Counted from the first letter of the stretch, positions 16,753 to 24,714 are shown. The stretch is DNA of 64,000 nucleotides from Cryobacterium sp. HLT2-28 (GCF_004402495.1 NZ_SOFH01000011.1:1-64000), one strand, 5' to 3'. The notes: generated from the sequence alone by a model not told the origin. Translations and numbers: made by a program.

Positions 16753-17412
16753 GTGGCGATCGCGATTCCGACGCTTCACGAGGGTGAAGTGACGTTGCGC
16801 CCCGTGCGGCTGCGCGACGACAAGACGCTCGAGCAGGCGTTGATGGAGAACCGCGGCTGGCTGCGAAAGTGGGAGGCGACCAGCCCGTACGCGCCGATGT
16901 CCTTCGACACGAGGTCCAGCATCCGAAGCCTGCTCTCGCACTCGCGCAGCGGGCACGGCCTGCCGTTCCTGATCGAGTACGCGGGCGAGCTCGCCGGCCA
17001 GCTGAACGTGTCCTCGATCACCTGGGGTTCGCTGTCGTCGGCGACCATCGGTTATTGGGTCGGAGAACGGTTTGCCGGCAAGGCGATCACACCGATCGCC
17101 GTCGCCCTGGCCACGGACTACTGTTTCGGGCAGCTCGGCCTGCACCGGATGGAGATCTGTATTCGCCCGGAGAACGCCCCGTCGCTGCGGGTGGTCGAGA
17201 AGCTCGGTTTCCGCTACGAGGGCCTGCGCCGCCGGTACATCCACATCAACGGCGACTGGCGCGACCACTATTGCTTCGCCCTCGTGGCCGAGGAGGTTCG
17301 GCAGGGCGTGCTGCGCCGCTGGCGTGAGGGCGCGGTCTCCCCGGAGGCCGCGATGGTGAGCGTGCTGGACCGGGCCGCGGCGGCGCATCCGCTGCCGATC
17401 AGCGACCGATGA
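16753..17412 (+). CDS. GNAT N-acetyltransferase, RimJ/RimL-like
   Basis: The 219-residue protein has the GNAT core: an N-terminal LRPVRLRDD strand/helix, IGYWVGERFAGKAITPIAVALA (acetyl-CoA pyrophosphate loop region), and the motif B stretch HRMEICIRPENAPSLRVVEKLGFRYEGL. RimJ/RimL relatives acetylate N-terminal amines of ribosomal and other proteins. GTG at 16753 is used, with GAGGAG 11 nt upstream. Position between galU and a SepX-like membrane gene matches the actinobacterial galU-moeA-rimJ neighbourhood without moeA. Substrate unknown. Confidence 0.85.
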   Translation: MAIAIPTLHEGEVTLRPVRLRDDKTLEQALMENRGWLRKWEATSPYAPMSFDTRSSIRSLLSHSRSGHGLPFLIEYAGELAGQLNVSSITWGSLSSATIGYWVGERFAGKAITPIAVALATDYCFGQLGLHRMEICIRPENAPSLRVVEKLGFRYEGLRRRYIHINGDWRDHYCFALVAEEVRQGVLRRWREGAVSPEAAMVSVLDRAAAAHPLPISDR

Positions 17413-17427
17413 ATTCGGCCGATCTCG

Positions 17428-17442
17428 GTGACACACCCTCGG
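17428..17442. promoter_or_regulatory. GTGACACACC motif upstream of the SepX-like gene
   Basis: GTGACACACCCTCGG, 14 of 15 bases identical to 16717-16731. Streptomyces sepX is, as I recall, in the WhiA/WhiB regulon, which makes the GACAC core noteworthy. Confidence 0.35.
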
Positions 17443-17471
17443 TAATCAGCTCCGGAGGGACGCTGCGCTCC

Positions 17472-17477
17472 TAGCGT
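17472..17477 (+). promoter_or_regulatory. -10 box of leaderless promoter for the SepX-like gene
   Basis: TAGCGT ends 8 nt before ATG 17485. Confidence 0.45.
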
Positions 17478-17484
17478 AGACAGC

Positions 17485-18501
17485 ATGAGTAGCGAGGTCC
17501 TGGGTGGGGGAGTGATGGTGGCGGTCGCCGCTGCCCTCTGGGTGGCCTATCTCATGCCGACCTGGGCGCGCCGGCATCAATATGTGACCACCGAGCGGAA
17601 CGCCGTTCGGCTGCAGCAGACGCTGCGCATCCTCGCGGAGACCTCGGAAGTGCCCCAACAGGTCCGCCTCGAAGCGAACGCCCGCACCGTGGTCTCCCAG
17701 CGCAAGCTGCTGGCCCAGGCCGAAGACGACGCCAGGGCAGAGGCGCGCGCCGTGGCAGGCGCCGCGACGGCCGAGCGACGTGCGGTGGCGGATGCCGCGG
17801 CCGCCGACCGTCGTGACACGGCGGCGCGGGCCGCAGCCAATCGTTCGGAAAGGCGAGGACCTCCCATTTCAGCTCACCTCCTGCGGTCCCGGCGGCTTCG
17901 TCGCGGTCGGGCGCTCTCCACCCTTGTCCTGCTCGTCGGTGTCGTGCTCCTGGTCAGTGGCGTGCCGTCCGCCGTGGCAGGCGGCCCCTGGACGATGGCT
18001 GCCGTCGGCGCGGCTGCGGCTGCCCTCGCCTTCGGGGCCCTGTCGCGACTGGCTCGCACAACCCGGAGCGCGTCCCGGCTCCGCGTCAGCGGCTCCGGCG
18101 GCGAATACGAGGAAGTGCCGGCCAGGGCCGGCCAGCGGTTCGAACCGGTGCAGTTCGACGAGGTCCCGGTGGCCACGCCGACCTGGACGCCCCAGCCGCT
18201 CCCGCTTCCCCTCCACCTTGCCCCTGGCACGATCGCCCAGACGGCCATGGCGTCGGCGGATGCCGCGGCCGGACTCCGGAAGGCGGCCGCGGAGGCCGAG
18301 GTGGCCAGACGCGCCGCCCAGCTCGCGGTAGCCGTCACCCCGCTCAAGCGCGGGGTGGCCGCGCCGACAGCCGCTCCCGCCGTCTCGTCCGCCGTCACTG
18401 CCGCATCGAACCGATTCGCGTCGATGGGTGTGGTCGGCGAGACCGCACCGGGAATGACCGACCTCGACGCCGTGCTGCGCCGCCGCCGCGCCGTCGGCTG
18501 A
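17485..18501 (+). CDS. Actinobacterial membrane protein, SepX/GlpR-like by position and topology
   Basis: The 338-residue product has an N-terminal membrane helix (VMVAVAAALWVAYLMPTWA), a 110-residue Ala/Arg/Glu-rich helical stretch likely to form a coiled coil, two adjacent helices (ALSTLVLLVGVVLLVSG and MAAVGAAAAALAFGALS, about residues 145-190), and a 150-residue low-complexity cytoplasmic tail. No enzyme motif is present. It follows galU and the RimJ-like gene, the place taken in Streptomyces by SepX and in mycobacteria by GlpR, membrane proteins involved in septation. That identity is inferred from synteny and topology only; sequence similarity was not tested. A GACAC-containing motif and a TAGCGT box precede it. 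Confidence 0.55.
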   Translation: MSSEVLGGGVMVAVAAALWVAYLMPTWARRHQYVTTERNAVRLQQTLRILAETSEVPQQVRLEANARTVVSQRKLLAQAEDDARAEARAVAGAATAERRAVADAAAADRRDTAARAAANRSERRGPPISAHLLRSRRLRRGRALSTLVLLVGVVLLVSGVPSAVAGGPWTMAAVGAAAAALAFGALSRLARTTRSASRLRVSGSGGEYEEVPARAGQRFEPVQFDEVPVATPTWTPQPLPLPLHLAPGTIAQTAMASADAAAGLRKAAAEAEVARRAAQLAVAVTPLKRGVAAPTAAPAVSSAVTAASNRFASMGVVGETAPGMTDLDAVLRRRRAVG

Positions 18502-18609
18502 CGCTCCGCGCTGCCGGACTTTTCGGCCCAGGGACTGCTCCGATTCGCGACGCGACGGCCGGTCTGCTCCAACGCGGTCCCCACGCGTGATATTCTGCAT
18601 AAGCGGTAA
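18502..18609. other. Upstream region of tRNA-Ala
   Basis: About 110 bp without a gene. TATTCT at 18591-18596 is placed correctly to be the -10 of the tRNA promoter; no good -35 is seen. Confidence 0.35.
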
Positions 18610-18682
18610 GGGGCTATGGCGCAGTTGGTAGCGCGTCTCGTTCGCAATGAGAAGGTCAGGAGTTCGAATCTCCTTAGCTCCA
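18610..18682 (+). tRNA. tRNA-Ala (anticodon CGC)
   Basis: The 73-nt gene folds as a standard cloverleaf: acceptor GGGGCTA pairs with TAGCTCC before discriminator A. The anticodon stem TCTCG/TGAGA (last pair G-T) closes the loop TTCGCAA with anticodon CGC, and the T arm contains GTTCGAATC. CCA is not encoded. It would read GCG, a frequent Ala codon here. A strong terminator follows 13 bp downstream. Confidence 0.96.
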
Positions 18683-18695
18683 CCGAGCACGATGA

Positions 18696-18723
18696 GAAAG
18701 CCCCCGGGAGACCGGGGGCTTTC
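18696..18723 (+). terminator. Rho-independent terminator after tRNA-Ala
   Basis: GAAAGCCCCCGG pairs perfectly with CCGGGGGCTTTC around a GAGA loop: a 12-bp stem, with TTC at its base followed by TTCG. It is the cleanest terminator in the window. Confidence 0.88.
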
Positions 18724-18940
18724 TTCGTGTCGCGAATGCGGGCCCGGCGGCATCCGTGCAGCCCGAGGTTGAACCGGAGATTTGTGCGACACGCCGGAAT
18801 GCGCGCCCGCCCAGCCGGCGCGTCGAGAGATTCTCCGCCGTGGCCGACCGCCGCGCCCGGCGAGGGGGAGCGCTGCCCCAGCCAGACCTTGAGCCTGGCC
18901 GGGGCGGCTTCGTCCCGGGCCCCTGAATCCCCCACGGTCA
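18724..18940. other. Intergenic region, no gene seen
   Basis: About 215 bp between the tRNA terminator and the TetR operator. GTGCGACACGCCGG at 18784-18797 resembles GTGCGACACACCGG at 58891-58904. Short open frames here lack start signals. Confidence 0.4.
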
Positions 18941-18981
18941 TTCGAGTATCGAATCTCACCACGGAACTAGTACGATCGTAC
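18941..18981. promoter_or_regulatory. Candidate TetR operator/promoter
   Basis: Two inverted repeats precede the TetR gene: TTCGA-GTA-TCGAA at 18941-18953 and the perfect 12-bp palindrome GTACGATCGTAC at 18970-18981. The second contains TACGAT, a plausible -10. Placement between promoter and start fits autorepression. Confidence 0.5.
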
Positions 18982-19000
18982 AACATGTGGGGAGGTTCTG

Positions 19001-19606
19001 GTGGTTCGAAGTGATGCTCGCTCCGTGGAGACTCGCGAGCGCATACTCGCCGCCGCCGCGATCGAGTTCGCCGACCGCGGGTACGCAGGCACGTCGATTG
19101 CCCTCATCGCCGAGAAGTCGGCCACCGGGAAGGGCCTGGTTCAGTACCATTTCAAGGCGAAATCGGACATTGCCCTGGCGATTGTGCGCTCCGCGTTCTC
19201 CCAGGCGCCATTCGCCAATGTGCTCGGAGTCGACACCGTTCACGGGCTCGAAGCCGTGGTCGCGTCGATCCGCAGCGTCGCAGGCGCGTTCCGCGACGAC
19301 GTGCAGGTTCGGGCCGCCGTTCGGCTGATGCGGGAGTACCACCTGATTCCCGTCACGCTGCCGACGCCCTACGTGGGGTGGATCGCGCGCATCGGGGCGC
19401 TGCTGCGGGAGGCCGAGGCTGCCGGCGATGTTCGCCAGGGGCTCGATGCCGACCGGGAGGCCTGGCACCTCGTCGGCTACTTCTACGGCGTCCAGGAGAT
19501 CTCCAATCGCCTTTCCGCGCGTGAAGACCTCCCCGAGCGGATCGAGGAGATGCTTGCCCGTGCGCTCGTGACCTTGGGGGCCGTCGCCCCGGAACGATAT
19601 CTCTGA
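19001..19606 (+). CDS. TetR-family regulator, gamma-butyrolactone-receptor-like
   Basis: The 201-residue protein has the TetR DNA-binding domain at residues 8-55 (RERILAAAAIEFADRGYAGTSI, then IAEKSATGKGLVQYHF). Its C-terminal part, AWHLVGYFYGVQEISNRLSAREDLPERIEEML, is reminiscent of the ArpA/ScbR butyrolactone receptors of Streptomyces, where a GVQ...S..L..REDL..R stretch is typical. GTG at 19001 follows GGGGAGG by 6 nt. No butyrolactone synthase (AfsA-like) is in the window, so an orphan receptor or another ligand is possible. It probably represses itself through the palindrome at 18970-18981. It converges with the IclR gene. Confidence 0.8.
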   Translation: MVRSDARSVETRERILAAAAIEFADRGYAGTSIALIAEKSATGKGLVQYHFKAKSDIALAIVRSAFSQAPFANVLGVDTVHGLEAVVASIRSVAGAFRDDVQVRAAVRLMREYHLIPVTLPTPYVGWIARIGALLREAEAAGDVRQGLDADREAWHLVGYFYGVQEISNRLSAREDLPERIEEMLARALVTLGAVAPERYL

Positions 19607-19636
19607 CGACTCGACCGCGGGCGCGGTGCGTTCGTC

Positions 19637-20452
19637 TCAGCCGGGATCGCCGGGGAGGCCCGGTTTCTGCAGGAGCCGGGTGATCCGGTTGGCCTCCTCG
19701 AGCAAAAGCTGCCCGAGCACCTGCTGCCGCTCGGGCCGGAATCTCGGCTCGATCCCGGTGAGGGAGAGCGCCCAGGTCGGCCGGTTGGCGCGGTCGAAGA
19801 TCGCGGCGCCCATGCCCCAGCTGCCCTCGAAGATGAGCCCGGGGTTCACCGAATACCCGGTCACCCTGGTGCGGCTGAGGTTGGCGCGGATGGCGTCGGG
19901 CGAATGCTGCTCTCCCCACCGGGCGACGAAGGCCTCATCCTGCACGAGCAGCTGCTCGGCCTCCGCCTCGGGGAGGAACGCCAGGATGGCGATCCCGGCC
20001 GAAGCGACACCGAGCGGGAAGCGCACGCCCTCGTGCAGCACGAAGGAGCGGATCGGGAAGCTGCCCTCCTCCCGCAGGAGGCAGACGGTCTCAGCGCCGC
20101 GCCGGATGGACAGGAACGCGCTCTCCCCGGTCTCCTCGGCCAGGCGTTGCAGGCTGGGCCGGGCCAGCTCCTCGATCGGATAGCGCTGGGCCGCGACAGC
20201 TCCCATCACGAAGATCTCCGGCCCGTAATGCCAGGTGTGGCTGATCGGGTCGTGGTCCAGGATGCCTTCGGCCGCCAGCGAGCTGAGCAGGCGGTGCACG
20301 GTGGGTCTGGTCAGGCCCGAATCGCGCACGATCTCGGCCAGGGGGGTGCCGGCCGGGTTGCGCCCCACCAGTCGGAGCAGCAGGGCGATGCGCCCGACGA
20401 CCTGCGCGCCCTGCACGGGGCTGCCCTGGTTCTCGCTCACAAATTCTCCCAT
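19637..20452 (-). CDS. IclR-family transcriptional regulator
   Basis: The 271-residue protein has an N-terminal winged helix (residues about 17-80, SGLTRPTVHRLLSSLAAEGIL as recognition region) and the IclR effector domain (EETGESAFLSIRRG, GVRFPLGVASAGIAILAFLP, RTRVTGYSVNPGLIFEGSWGMGAAIFD). It diverges from a CoA-transferase/thiolase operon. A TCCA-N5-TGGA site lies just before its ATG at 20452 and a second one before the operon, so it most likely controls both. Related regulators govern aromatic and acid catabolism (PcaR, PobR, KipR types); the effector here is unknown, probably a pathway acid or CoA ester. Confidence 0.9.
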   Translation of the reverse strand: MGEFVSENQGSPVQGAQVVGRIALLLRLVGRNPAGTPLAEIVRDSGLTRPTVHRLLSSLAAEGILDHDPISHTWHYGPEIFVMGAVAAQRYPIEELARPSLQRLAEETGESAFLSIRRGAETVCLLREEGSFPIRSFVLHEGVRFPLGVASAGIAILAFLPEAEAEQLLVQDEAFVARWGEQHSPDAIRANLSRTRVTGYSVNPGLIFEGSWGMGAAIFDRANRPTWALSLTGIEPRFRPERQQVLGQLLLEEANRITRLLQKPGLPGDPG

Positions 20453-20453
20453 A

Positions 20454-20470
20454 TGTCCATAATGTGGATA
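20454..20470. promoter_or_regulatory. Operator 1 of the IclR regulator
   Basis: TGTCCATAATGTGGATA, with TCCA and TGGA arms 5 bp apart. It lies between the regulator's ATG and a TAGGCT -10 box (20477-20482, minus strand), right where transcription would begin. Confidence 0.6.
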
Positions 20471-20527
20471 TCAATGAGCCTACTGTTCACGGAGTGGATG
20501 ATCGCAATTCTAGCGAATCTGAGGCGA

Positions 20528-20557
20528 TTGACAGCGGTCCAATTCGCCGCCTAGCAT
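20528..20557 (+). promoter_or_regulatory. Promoter of the CoA-transferase operon
   Basis: TTGACA at 20528-20533 and TAGCAT at 20552-20557 are separated by 18 bp, the best sigma-70-type promoter in the window. The expected start, near 20564, is immediately upstream of operator 2. Confidence 0.65.
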
Positions 20558-20571
20558 GGCCGACAGATGTC

Positions 20572-20589
20572 ATGTCCACAAAGTGGATA
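20572..20589. promoter_or_regulatory. Operator 2 of the IclR regulator
   Basis: ATGTCCACAAAGTGGATA, the same ATGTCCA-N5-TGGATA pattern as operator 1, placed just downstream of the operon's expected transcription start. Confidence 0.6.
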
Positions 20590-20617
20590 CGCAGAATTGC
20601 TCGATGAGGAGAATTCC

Positions 20618-21334
20618 ATGTCCAAGGTTTCATGCAGCGCCGCCGACGCGCTCAGTGATGTGTTGCGCGACGGGATGGTGCTGGCCGTCGGCGGATTCGG
20701 GCTCAGCGGGATCCCGGCCGACCTGATCGACGCGGTGCGGGCATCCGGGGTGACCGGACTGACCATCGTCTCCAATAACATGGGCGTCGACGGACTGGGA
20801 CTGGGCCGCCTGCTCGACGCGGGCCAGGTGCGGAAGGTGATCGCCTCCTACGTGGGCGAGAACAAGCTCTTTGCCGAGCAGCTGCTCGCCGGGCAGCTCG
20901 AGGTGGAGTTCAGCCCCCAGGGAACGCTCGCTGAGCGCCTCCGGGCCGGCGGCGCCGGCATCCCCGCGTTCTACACGAAAACCGGGGTCGGCACCCTGAT
21001 CGCCGAGGGCAAGCCACTCGCCGAGTTCGACGGCGTCACCTATCTGCAGGAACGCGCGATCATCGCGGACGTCGCGCTCGTGCACGCGCATCTCGCCGAC
21101 ACAGAGGGCAACCTCGTCTACCGCTACACGGCCCGCAACTTCAACCCGATCGTGGCGATGGCCGGCCGCATCACCGTCGCCGAGGCCGAGCACATCGTTG
21201 CGCCGGGGGACATCGACCCGAACCACGTCGTGACTCCCGGGGTCTACGTGCAGCGGCTGGTGCGGGCGACCCGGCGCACCAAGAACATCGAGCAGCGCAC
21301 CGTGCGGTCCCGGCCCGCCGCAGTGTCCGCCTGA
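20618..21334 (+). CDS. 3-oxoacid CoA-transferase, subunit A
   Basis: The 238-residue protein is a family I CoA-transferase alpha subunit: VGGFGLSGIPADLIDAV near the N terminus, SNNMGVDGLGLGRLL, and the SYVGENK stretch. Together with the beta subunit it moves CoA, usually from succinyl-CoA, to a 3-oxoacid such as acetoacetate or 3-oxoadipate. ATG at 20618 follows GAGGAGAA. First gene of a three-gene operon under the TTGACA promoter and the IclR operator. I cannot choose between oxoadipate and acetoacetate types by eye. Confidence 0.9.
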   Translation: MSKVSCSAADALSDVLRDGMVLAVGGFGLSGIPADLIDAVRASGVTGLTIVSNNMGVDGLGLGRLLDAGQVRKVIASYVGENKLFAEQLLAGQLEVEFSPQGTLAERLRAGGAGIPAFYTKTGVGTLIAEGKPLAEFDGVTYLQERAIIADVALVHAHLADTEGNLVYRYTARNFNPIVAMAGRITVAEAEHIVAPGDIDPNHVVTPGVYVQRLVRATRRTKNIEQRTVRSRPAAVSA

Positions 21335-21368
21335 CCCGGCCTGAGATTTTCGACCAAGGAGCATGAGA

Positions 21369-22022
21369 ATGACCTGGACCAGAGACGAGATGGCCGCGAT
21401 CGCGGCCGAAGAACTGAGCGACGGCGACTACGTCAACCTGGGCATCGGCATCCCGACCCTTGTCGCCAACAACCTGCCGGCCGGCATCCGCGTCACGCTG
21501 CAGAGCGAGAACGGCCTGCTCGGCATGGGGCCGTTCCCGTGGGAAGGGGAGGAGGACGCCGACCTGATCAATGCGGGCAAGCAGACCGTGACGCTGCTGC
21601 CGGGGGCGTCGATCTTCGACTCCGCGACCTCGTTCGGGATGATCCGCGGCGGGCACGTGAAAGTCGCCATCCTCGGGGCCATGCAGGTCTCCGGCACCGG
21701 CGACCTCGCCAACTGGACCATTCCCGGGAAGATGGTCAAGGGAATGGGCGGCGCGATGGACCTGGTTGCCGGGACACCTCGGGTCGTCGTGCTGACCGAG
21801 CATGTGGCCAGGGACGGCTCCCCGAAGATCGTCGAGACCTGCACCCTGCCGCTGACCGGCGTCGCGGTGGTCGACCGGATCATCTCCGACCTGGCCGTGT
21901 TCGACGTCACCGACGCCGGCCTCGTGCTCCGCCGGCTGGCGCCCGGCGTGAGCGTCGAAGAGATCCGCAACAAGACCGAGTCGGCGTTCAGCGTCGCAAT
22001 ATTGGGAGTGGTGGGCGAATGA
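21369..22022 (+). CDS. 3-oxoacid CoA-transferase, subunit B
   Basis: The 217-residue beta subunit carries the catalytic Glu (about residue 47) in [11 protein letters not shown], preceded by [10 protein letters not shown], and [14 protein letters not shown] further on. ATG at 21369 is chosen over ATG 21363 because AAGGAG at 21356-21361 is 7 nt away from it and almost touching the other. It lies 34 bp after subunit A and overlaps the thiolase start by 4 bp (ATGA). Confidence 0.9.
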   Translation: MTWTRDEMAAIAAEELSDGDYVNLGIGIPTLVANNLPAGIRVTLQSENGLLGMGPFPWEGEEDADLINAGKQTVTLLPGASIFDSATSFGMIRGGHVKVAILGAMQVSGTGDLANWTIPGKMVKGMGGAMDLVAGTPRVVVLTEHVARDGSPKIVETCTLPLTGVAVVDRIISDLAVFDVTDAGLVLRRLAPGVSVEEIRNKTESAFSVAILGVVGE

Positions 22023-23212
22023 GTCTCAAGGAACAATTCGGCACGGACGTGCTCCTGACCGGCTGGGGCCACAGCCGGTTCGGCAAGCTCACCGAGGACA
22101 CCCTCGAGTCGCTGATCGTGCGAGTGGCCGCCGAGGCGATCGAGAACTCTGGCGTCGACGCCGCCCAGATCGACGAGATCTACCTGGGCCAGTTCAATTC
22201 CGGCCTGGTCCCGCTGGGTTTCCCATCGTCGCTGGCGCTGCAGACCGACCCGGCGCTCGCCAATGTGCCGGCCACCCGGGTCGAGAACGCCTGCGCGTCC
22301 GGCTCGGCCGCGTTCCAGCAGGGCGTCAAGGCGATCCTCGCCGGAACCGCCCGCACCGTGCTCGTGATCGGCGCGGAGAAGATGACGGATGCGTCGCCGG
22401 AACTGGTCGGTTCGGCCCTCCTCGGCGCGGACTACGACCTGGCCGGGCAAGAGTCCACGTCGGGCTTCGCGGGGCTCTTCGCCGTCGTGGCCGGCGCCTA
22501 CGAGGACCGGTACGGCGCCATCGGCGACGTGCTCGGCTCGATCGCCGCGAAGAACCACCGGAACGGGGTCGACAACCCGTTCGCCCAGTTGCGGCGTGAC
22601 CTCGGCGAGGACTTCTGCCGGACCGTCTCGGACAAGAACCCGATCGTGGCCGGAACCCTTCGCCGCACCGACTGCTCCCCGGTCTCCGACGGGGCCGCGG
22701 CCCTCGTGCTCACGACCAGCACGGCCCGCTCCGCCGGCGCCGCCACCGACCCGGTGCGTCTGACCGGCTTCGGCCACGCCAACGATTTCCTGCCGGCGGC
22801 GCGCCGTGACCCGACGGAGTTCGCGGCCACCCGGGTCTCCTTCGAACGTGCCCTGCGGATGGCGGGGGTCGGGCTCGACGACCTCGACTTCGCCGAGGTG
22901 CACGACTGTTTCACCATCGCCGAGTTGATCATGTACGAGGTGATGGGGCTGACCGCCCCCGGCGAGGGGCGCCGGGCGGTCGAGGAGGGCTGGGTCTACC
23001 GCGACGGGAGAATGCCGGTCAACATCTCCGGCGGACTCAAGGCCAAGGGCCACCCGGTGGGCGCGACCGGGGTCTCCCAGCACGTCGTCTCCGCCATGCA
23101 GCTCACCGGCACGGCCGGCGCCATGCAGCTTCCGGCGCCGCGCCGCGCCGTCGTGCAGAACATGGGCGGCGTCGGCGTCGCCAACTACGTCAGCGTGCTC
23201 GAGGCCGTCTGA
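22019..23212 (+). CDS. Thiolase, SCP2/SCPx type (acetyl-CoA acetyltransferase family)
   Basis: The 397-residue protein has the nucleophile Cys in [11 protein letters not shown] (about residue 92), the active-site His in [11 protein letters not shown] and a C-terminal [20 protein letters not shown], rather than the NEAF of classical biosynthetic thiolases, places it with SCP2-type enzymes. It would cleave a 3-oxoacyl-CoA made by the preceding CoA-transferase to acetyl-CoA plus a shortened acyl-CoA. Its ATG overlaps the subunit B stop, so translation is coupled. The SCP2 type argues mildly against a classical pcaIJF set. Confidence 0.9.
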   Translation: MSLKEQFGTDVLLTGWGHSRFGKLTEDTLESLIVRVAAEAIENSGVDAAQIDEIYLGQFNSGLVPLGFPSSLALQTDPALANVPATRVENACASGSAAFQQGVKAILAGTARTVLVIGAEKMTDASPELVGSALLGADYDLAGQESTSGFAGLFAVVAGAYEDRYGAIGDVLGSIAAKNHRNGVDNPFAQLRRDLGEDFCRTVSDKNPIVAGTLRRTDCSPVSDGAAALVLTTSTARSAGAATDPVRLTGFGHANDFLPAARRDPTEFAATRVSFERALRMAGVGLDDLDFAEVHDCFTIAELIMYEVMGLTAPGEGRRAVEEGWVYRDGRMPVNISGGLKAKGHPVGATGVSQHVVSAMQLTGTAGAMQLPAPRRAVVQNMGGVGVANYVSVLEAV

Positions 23213-23407
23213 CCCTCGAGCTCCGGATCCGGCCGAGCCACCGTTCACGGTGTCCCGGCCGGTGTGCTCGCTCGAGGGCGCGGCCTCGAAAACAGTGCGG
23301 CCGAGGGCGTCGCCGACGAACCCTCGCCGGTGTCACAGTGCCAGGACCAATGCTGGTGGCAGTTCCGATCCGTCAGCCATGACGGGCGCGACCCGCCGGC
23401 ACGCCGG
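23213..23407. other. Intergenic region between convergent genes
   Basis: CCCTCGAGC (23213-23221) and GCTCGAGGG (23270-23278) form a 9-bp inverted repeat with a 48-nt interior that includes the palindrome CCGGATCCGG, perhaps a weak bidirectional terminator. No gene is seen. Confidence 0.4.
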
Positions 23408-24277
23408 TCAGCCGACGAACGTGGCCATGGTCAGCACGGTGGTTCCGTCGACGTCGGCGGTCGACAGCTCGACCCGTGCCGAACCCAGTTCTGACAGCGA
23501 CGACGGATGCGTGCCGCCACACGGAATCCGCACGGTGTGCCCGGGAAGTTCGAGCACCCAGTACCGGCGGTCGGTGAGGCGGTCACCGTCGCGGTCGATC
23601 CGCACGCTCGCCCCCGTGGCCATCCATTCGGCCAGGCTCGCGTTGACCTGGGCCTCCACCTCGGCGAGGCCGCCGACGAAGCCGTCGGTGACGAAGCCCT
23701 TGCGGCGCAGGGACTTGCCGAGCCGGTAGGTGTCGGTGGACCCGTTCTCGCCGATCAGGGACACGTCGATGGCCACGCCGTCGAAATCGGGGTGGCCGAG
23801 GCCGTCCGGCCGGGTGTCCTTCTTCCACCGGTCGGCGAGGGCGCGGTTGAGCGCGAGCGAGGCCAGGTGGCATCCGGTGTGGCCCGAGGATATCCGGCGA
23901 CGGTGACCGGGATCAACGACGGCCTCGGCCTGGTCGCCCTCGGCGATGACGGCGTCGCCGGCCATGAGGTGCACGACGACGAACGCCCAGCCTTCGGTGC
24001 CTTTGCCGACCGGGATCTCCCGGCCGAGGTGCAGCGTGGTCCCGTCCGTCGCTCCGACGACGCAGTCCAGCACGGGCAGTTCGGCACCGGCGACGCGGAG
24101 CGCGGCACGGTCGGCGCCCTGGTCGGGCCAGCCGGCGTCGACCGGGTGCACGCAGCTGCGCTCCAGCAGCACCGCGAGGCGACCGTCGGGGAGGTGTTCG
24201 CAGTGCAGGACGGTGGTGGAGTTCTCGGTCTCGGCGGAGGGGTACCCGACCAGGGTGTCCTCGGAGGGCAGCGTCAC
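23408..24277 (-). CDS. Alanyl-tRNA editing (AlaX-like) metal-dependent hydrolase
   Basis: The 289-residue protein shows the zinc ligands of the AlaRS editing/SAD domain: HTGCH in ISSGHTGCHLASLAL (HxxxH) and CGGTH in RIPCGGTHPSSLSELG (CxxxH). Such free-standing proteins hydrolyse mischarged Ser- or Gly-tRNA-Ala. It is longer than minimal AlaX, with an N-terminal barrel-like domain. GTG at 24277 is chosen because AAAGGA lies 8 nt upstream; the longer frame would run into a hairpin. A specific substrate cannot be read from sequence. Confidence 0.8.
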   Translation of the reverse strand: MTLPSEDTLVGYPSAETENSTTVLHCEHLPDGRLAVLLERSCVHPVDAGWPDQGADRAALRVAGAELPVLDCVVGATDGTTLHLGREIPVGKGTEGWAFVVVHLMAGDAVIAEGDQAEAVVDPGHRRRISSGHTGCHLASLALNRALADRWKKDTRPDGLGHPDFDGVAIDVSLIGENGSTDTYRLGKSLRRKGFVTDGFVGGLAEVEAQVNASLAEWMATGASVRIDRDGDRLTDRRYWVLELPGHTVRIPCGGTHPSSLSELGSARVELSTADVDGTTVLTMATFVG

Positions 24278-24336
24278 GATCGGATCCTTTCGAAGGGGGC
24301 GCCCACCGCGCGGACGTGCGGGGCGGACACAGGAAA

Positions 24337-24366
24337 GGTGCCGCCGCGTACACACGTGGCGGCACC
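24337..24366 (-). terminator. Hairpin terminator downstream of the 40-residue gene
   Basis: GGTGCCGCCGCGT pairs with ACGTGGCGGCACC over 13 bp (one G-T pair) around an ACAC loop. On the minus strand it is followed by TTTCC and lies 22 bp after the small Lys-rich gene. Confidence 0.65.
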
Positions 24367-24388
24367 CTCGGTAATGATGGAGGAGGCG

Positions 24389-24511
24389 CTAGGCCTTGCG
24401 GGCCTTCTCAGCCGTTTCGTTGGACTTGGCGTGCTTGTCGGCGCGCTTTTCCTTCAAGGACTTTCCGGCAACCTTCTTGGTCGCGTCTTTTTTGGGCGAT
24501 TTGTCAGCCAT
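24389..24511 (-). CDS. 40-residue lysine-rich small protein
   Basis: ATG at 24511 follows GAAGGAG and encodes MADKSPKKDATKKVAGK..., a 40-residue, very basic protein with a run of Lys/Ala/Glu heptads likely to be helical. The longer frame upstream is rejected because it crosses the promoter of the next gene. Similar short basic proteins are found in related actinobacteria to my recollection, without known function; nucleic-acid binding is a guess from charge. A 13-bp hairpin terminator follows directly, which supports an independent transcript. Confidence 0.65.
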   Translation of the reverse strand: MADKSPKKDATKKVAGKSLKEKRADKHAKSNETAEKARKA

Positions 24512-24714
24512 GTGTACTCCTTCGATCCGAGCCCCAGCGGCACCGTGCCTTCGACCATACGCGGATTCGCCGGATTCGGCATCTTCCGGCTCCGCCCTGT
24601 GCAATAGTGCGTCTCCGTCGTAGTCTGTCTGCAGCGAGCCGCCGACCCGCGGCCGGCGATCCTGAAGCGGCACACCCTGACCCACACACCCTGACCGACA
24701 CAGATTGGGAGATC

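Noticed and set aside
21428..23248. 606-residue minus-strand frame opposite the CoA-transferase B and thiolase genes
   Set aside because: Antisense shadow of two well-defined enzymes.
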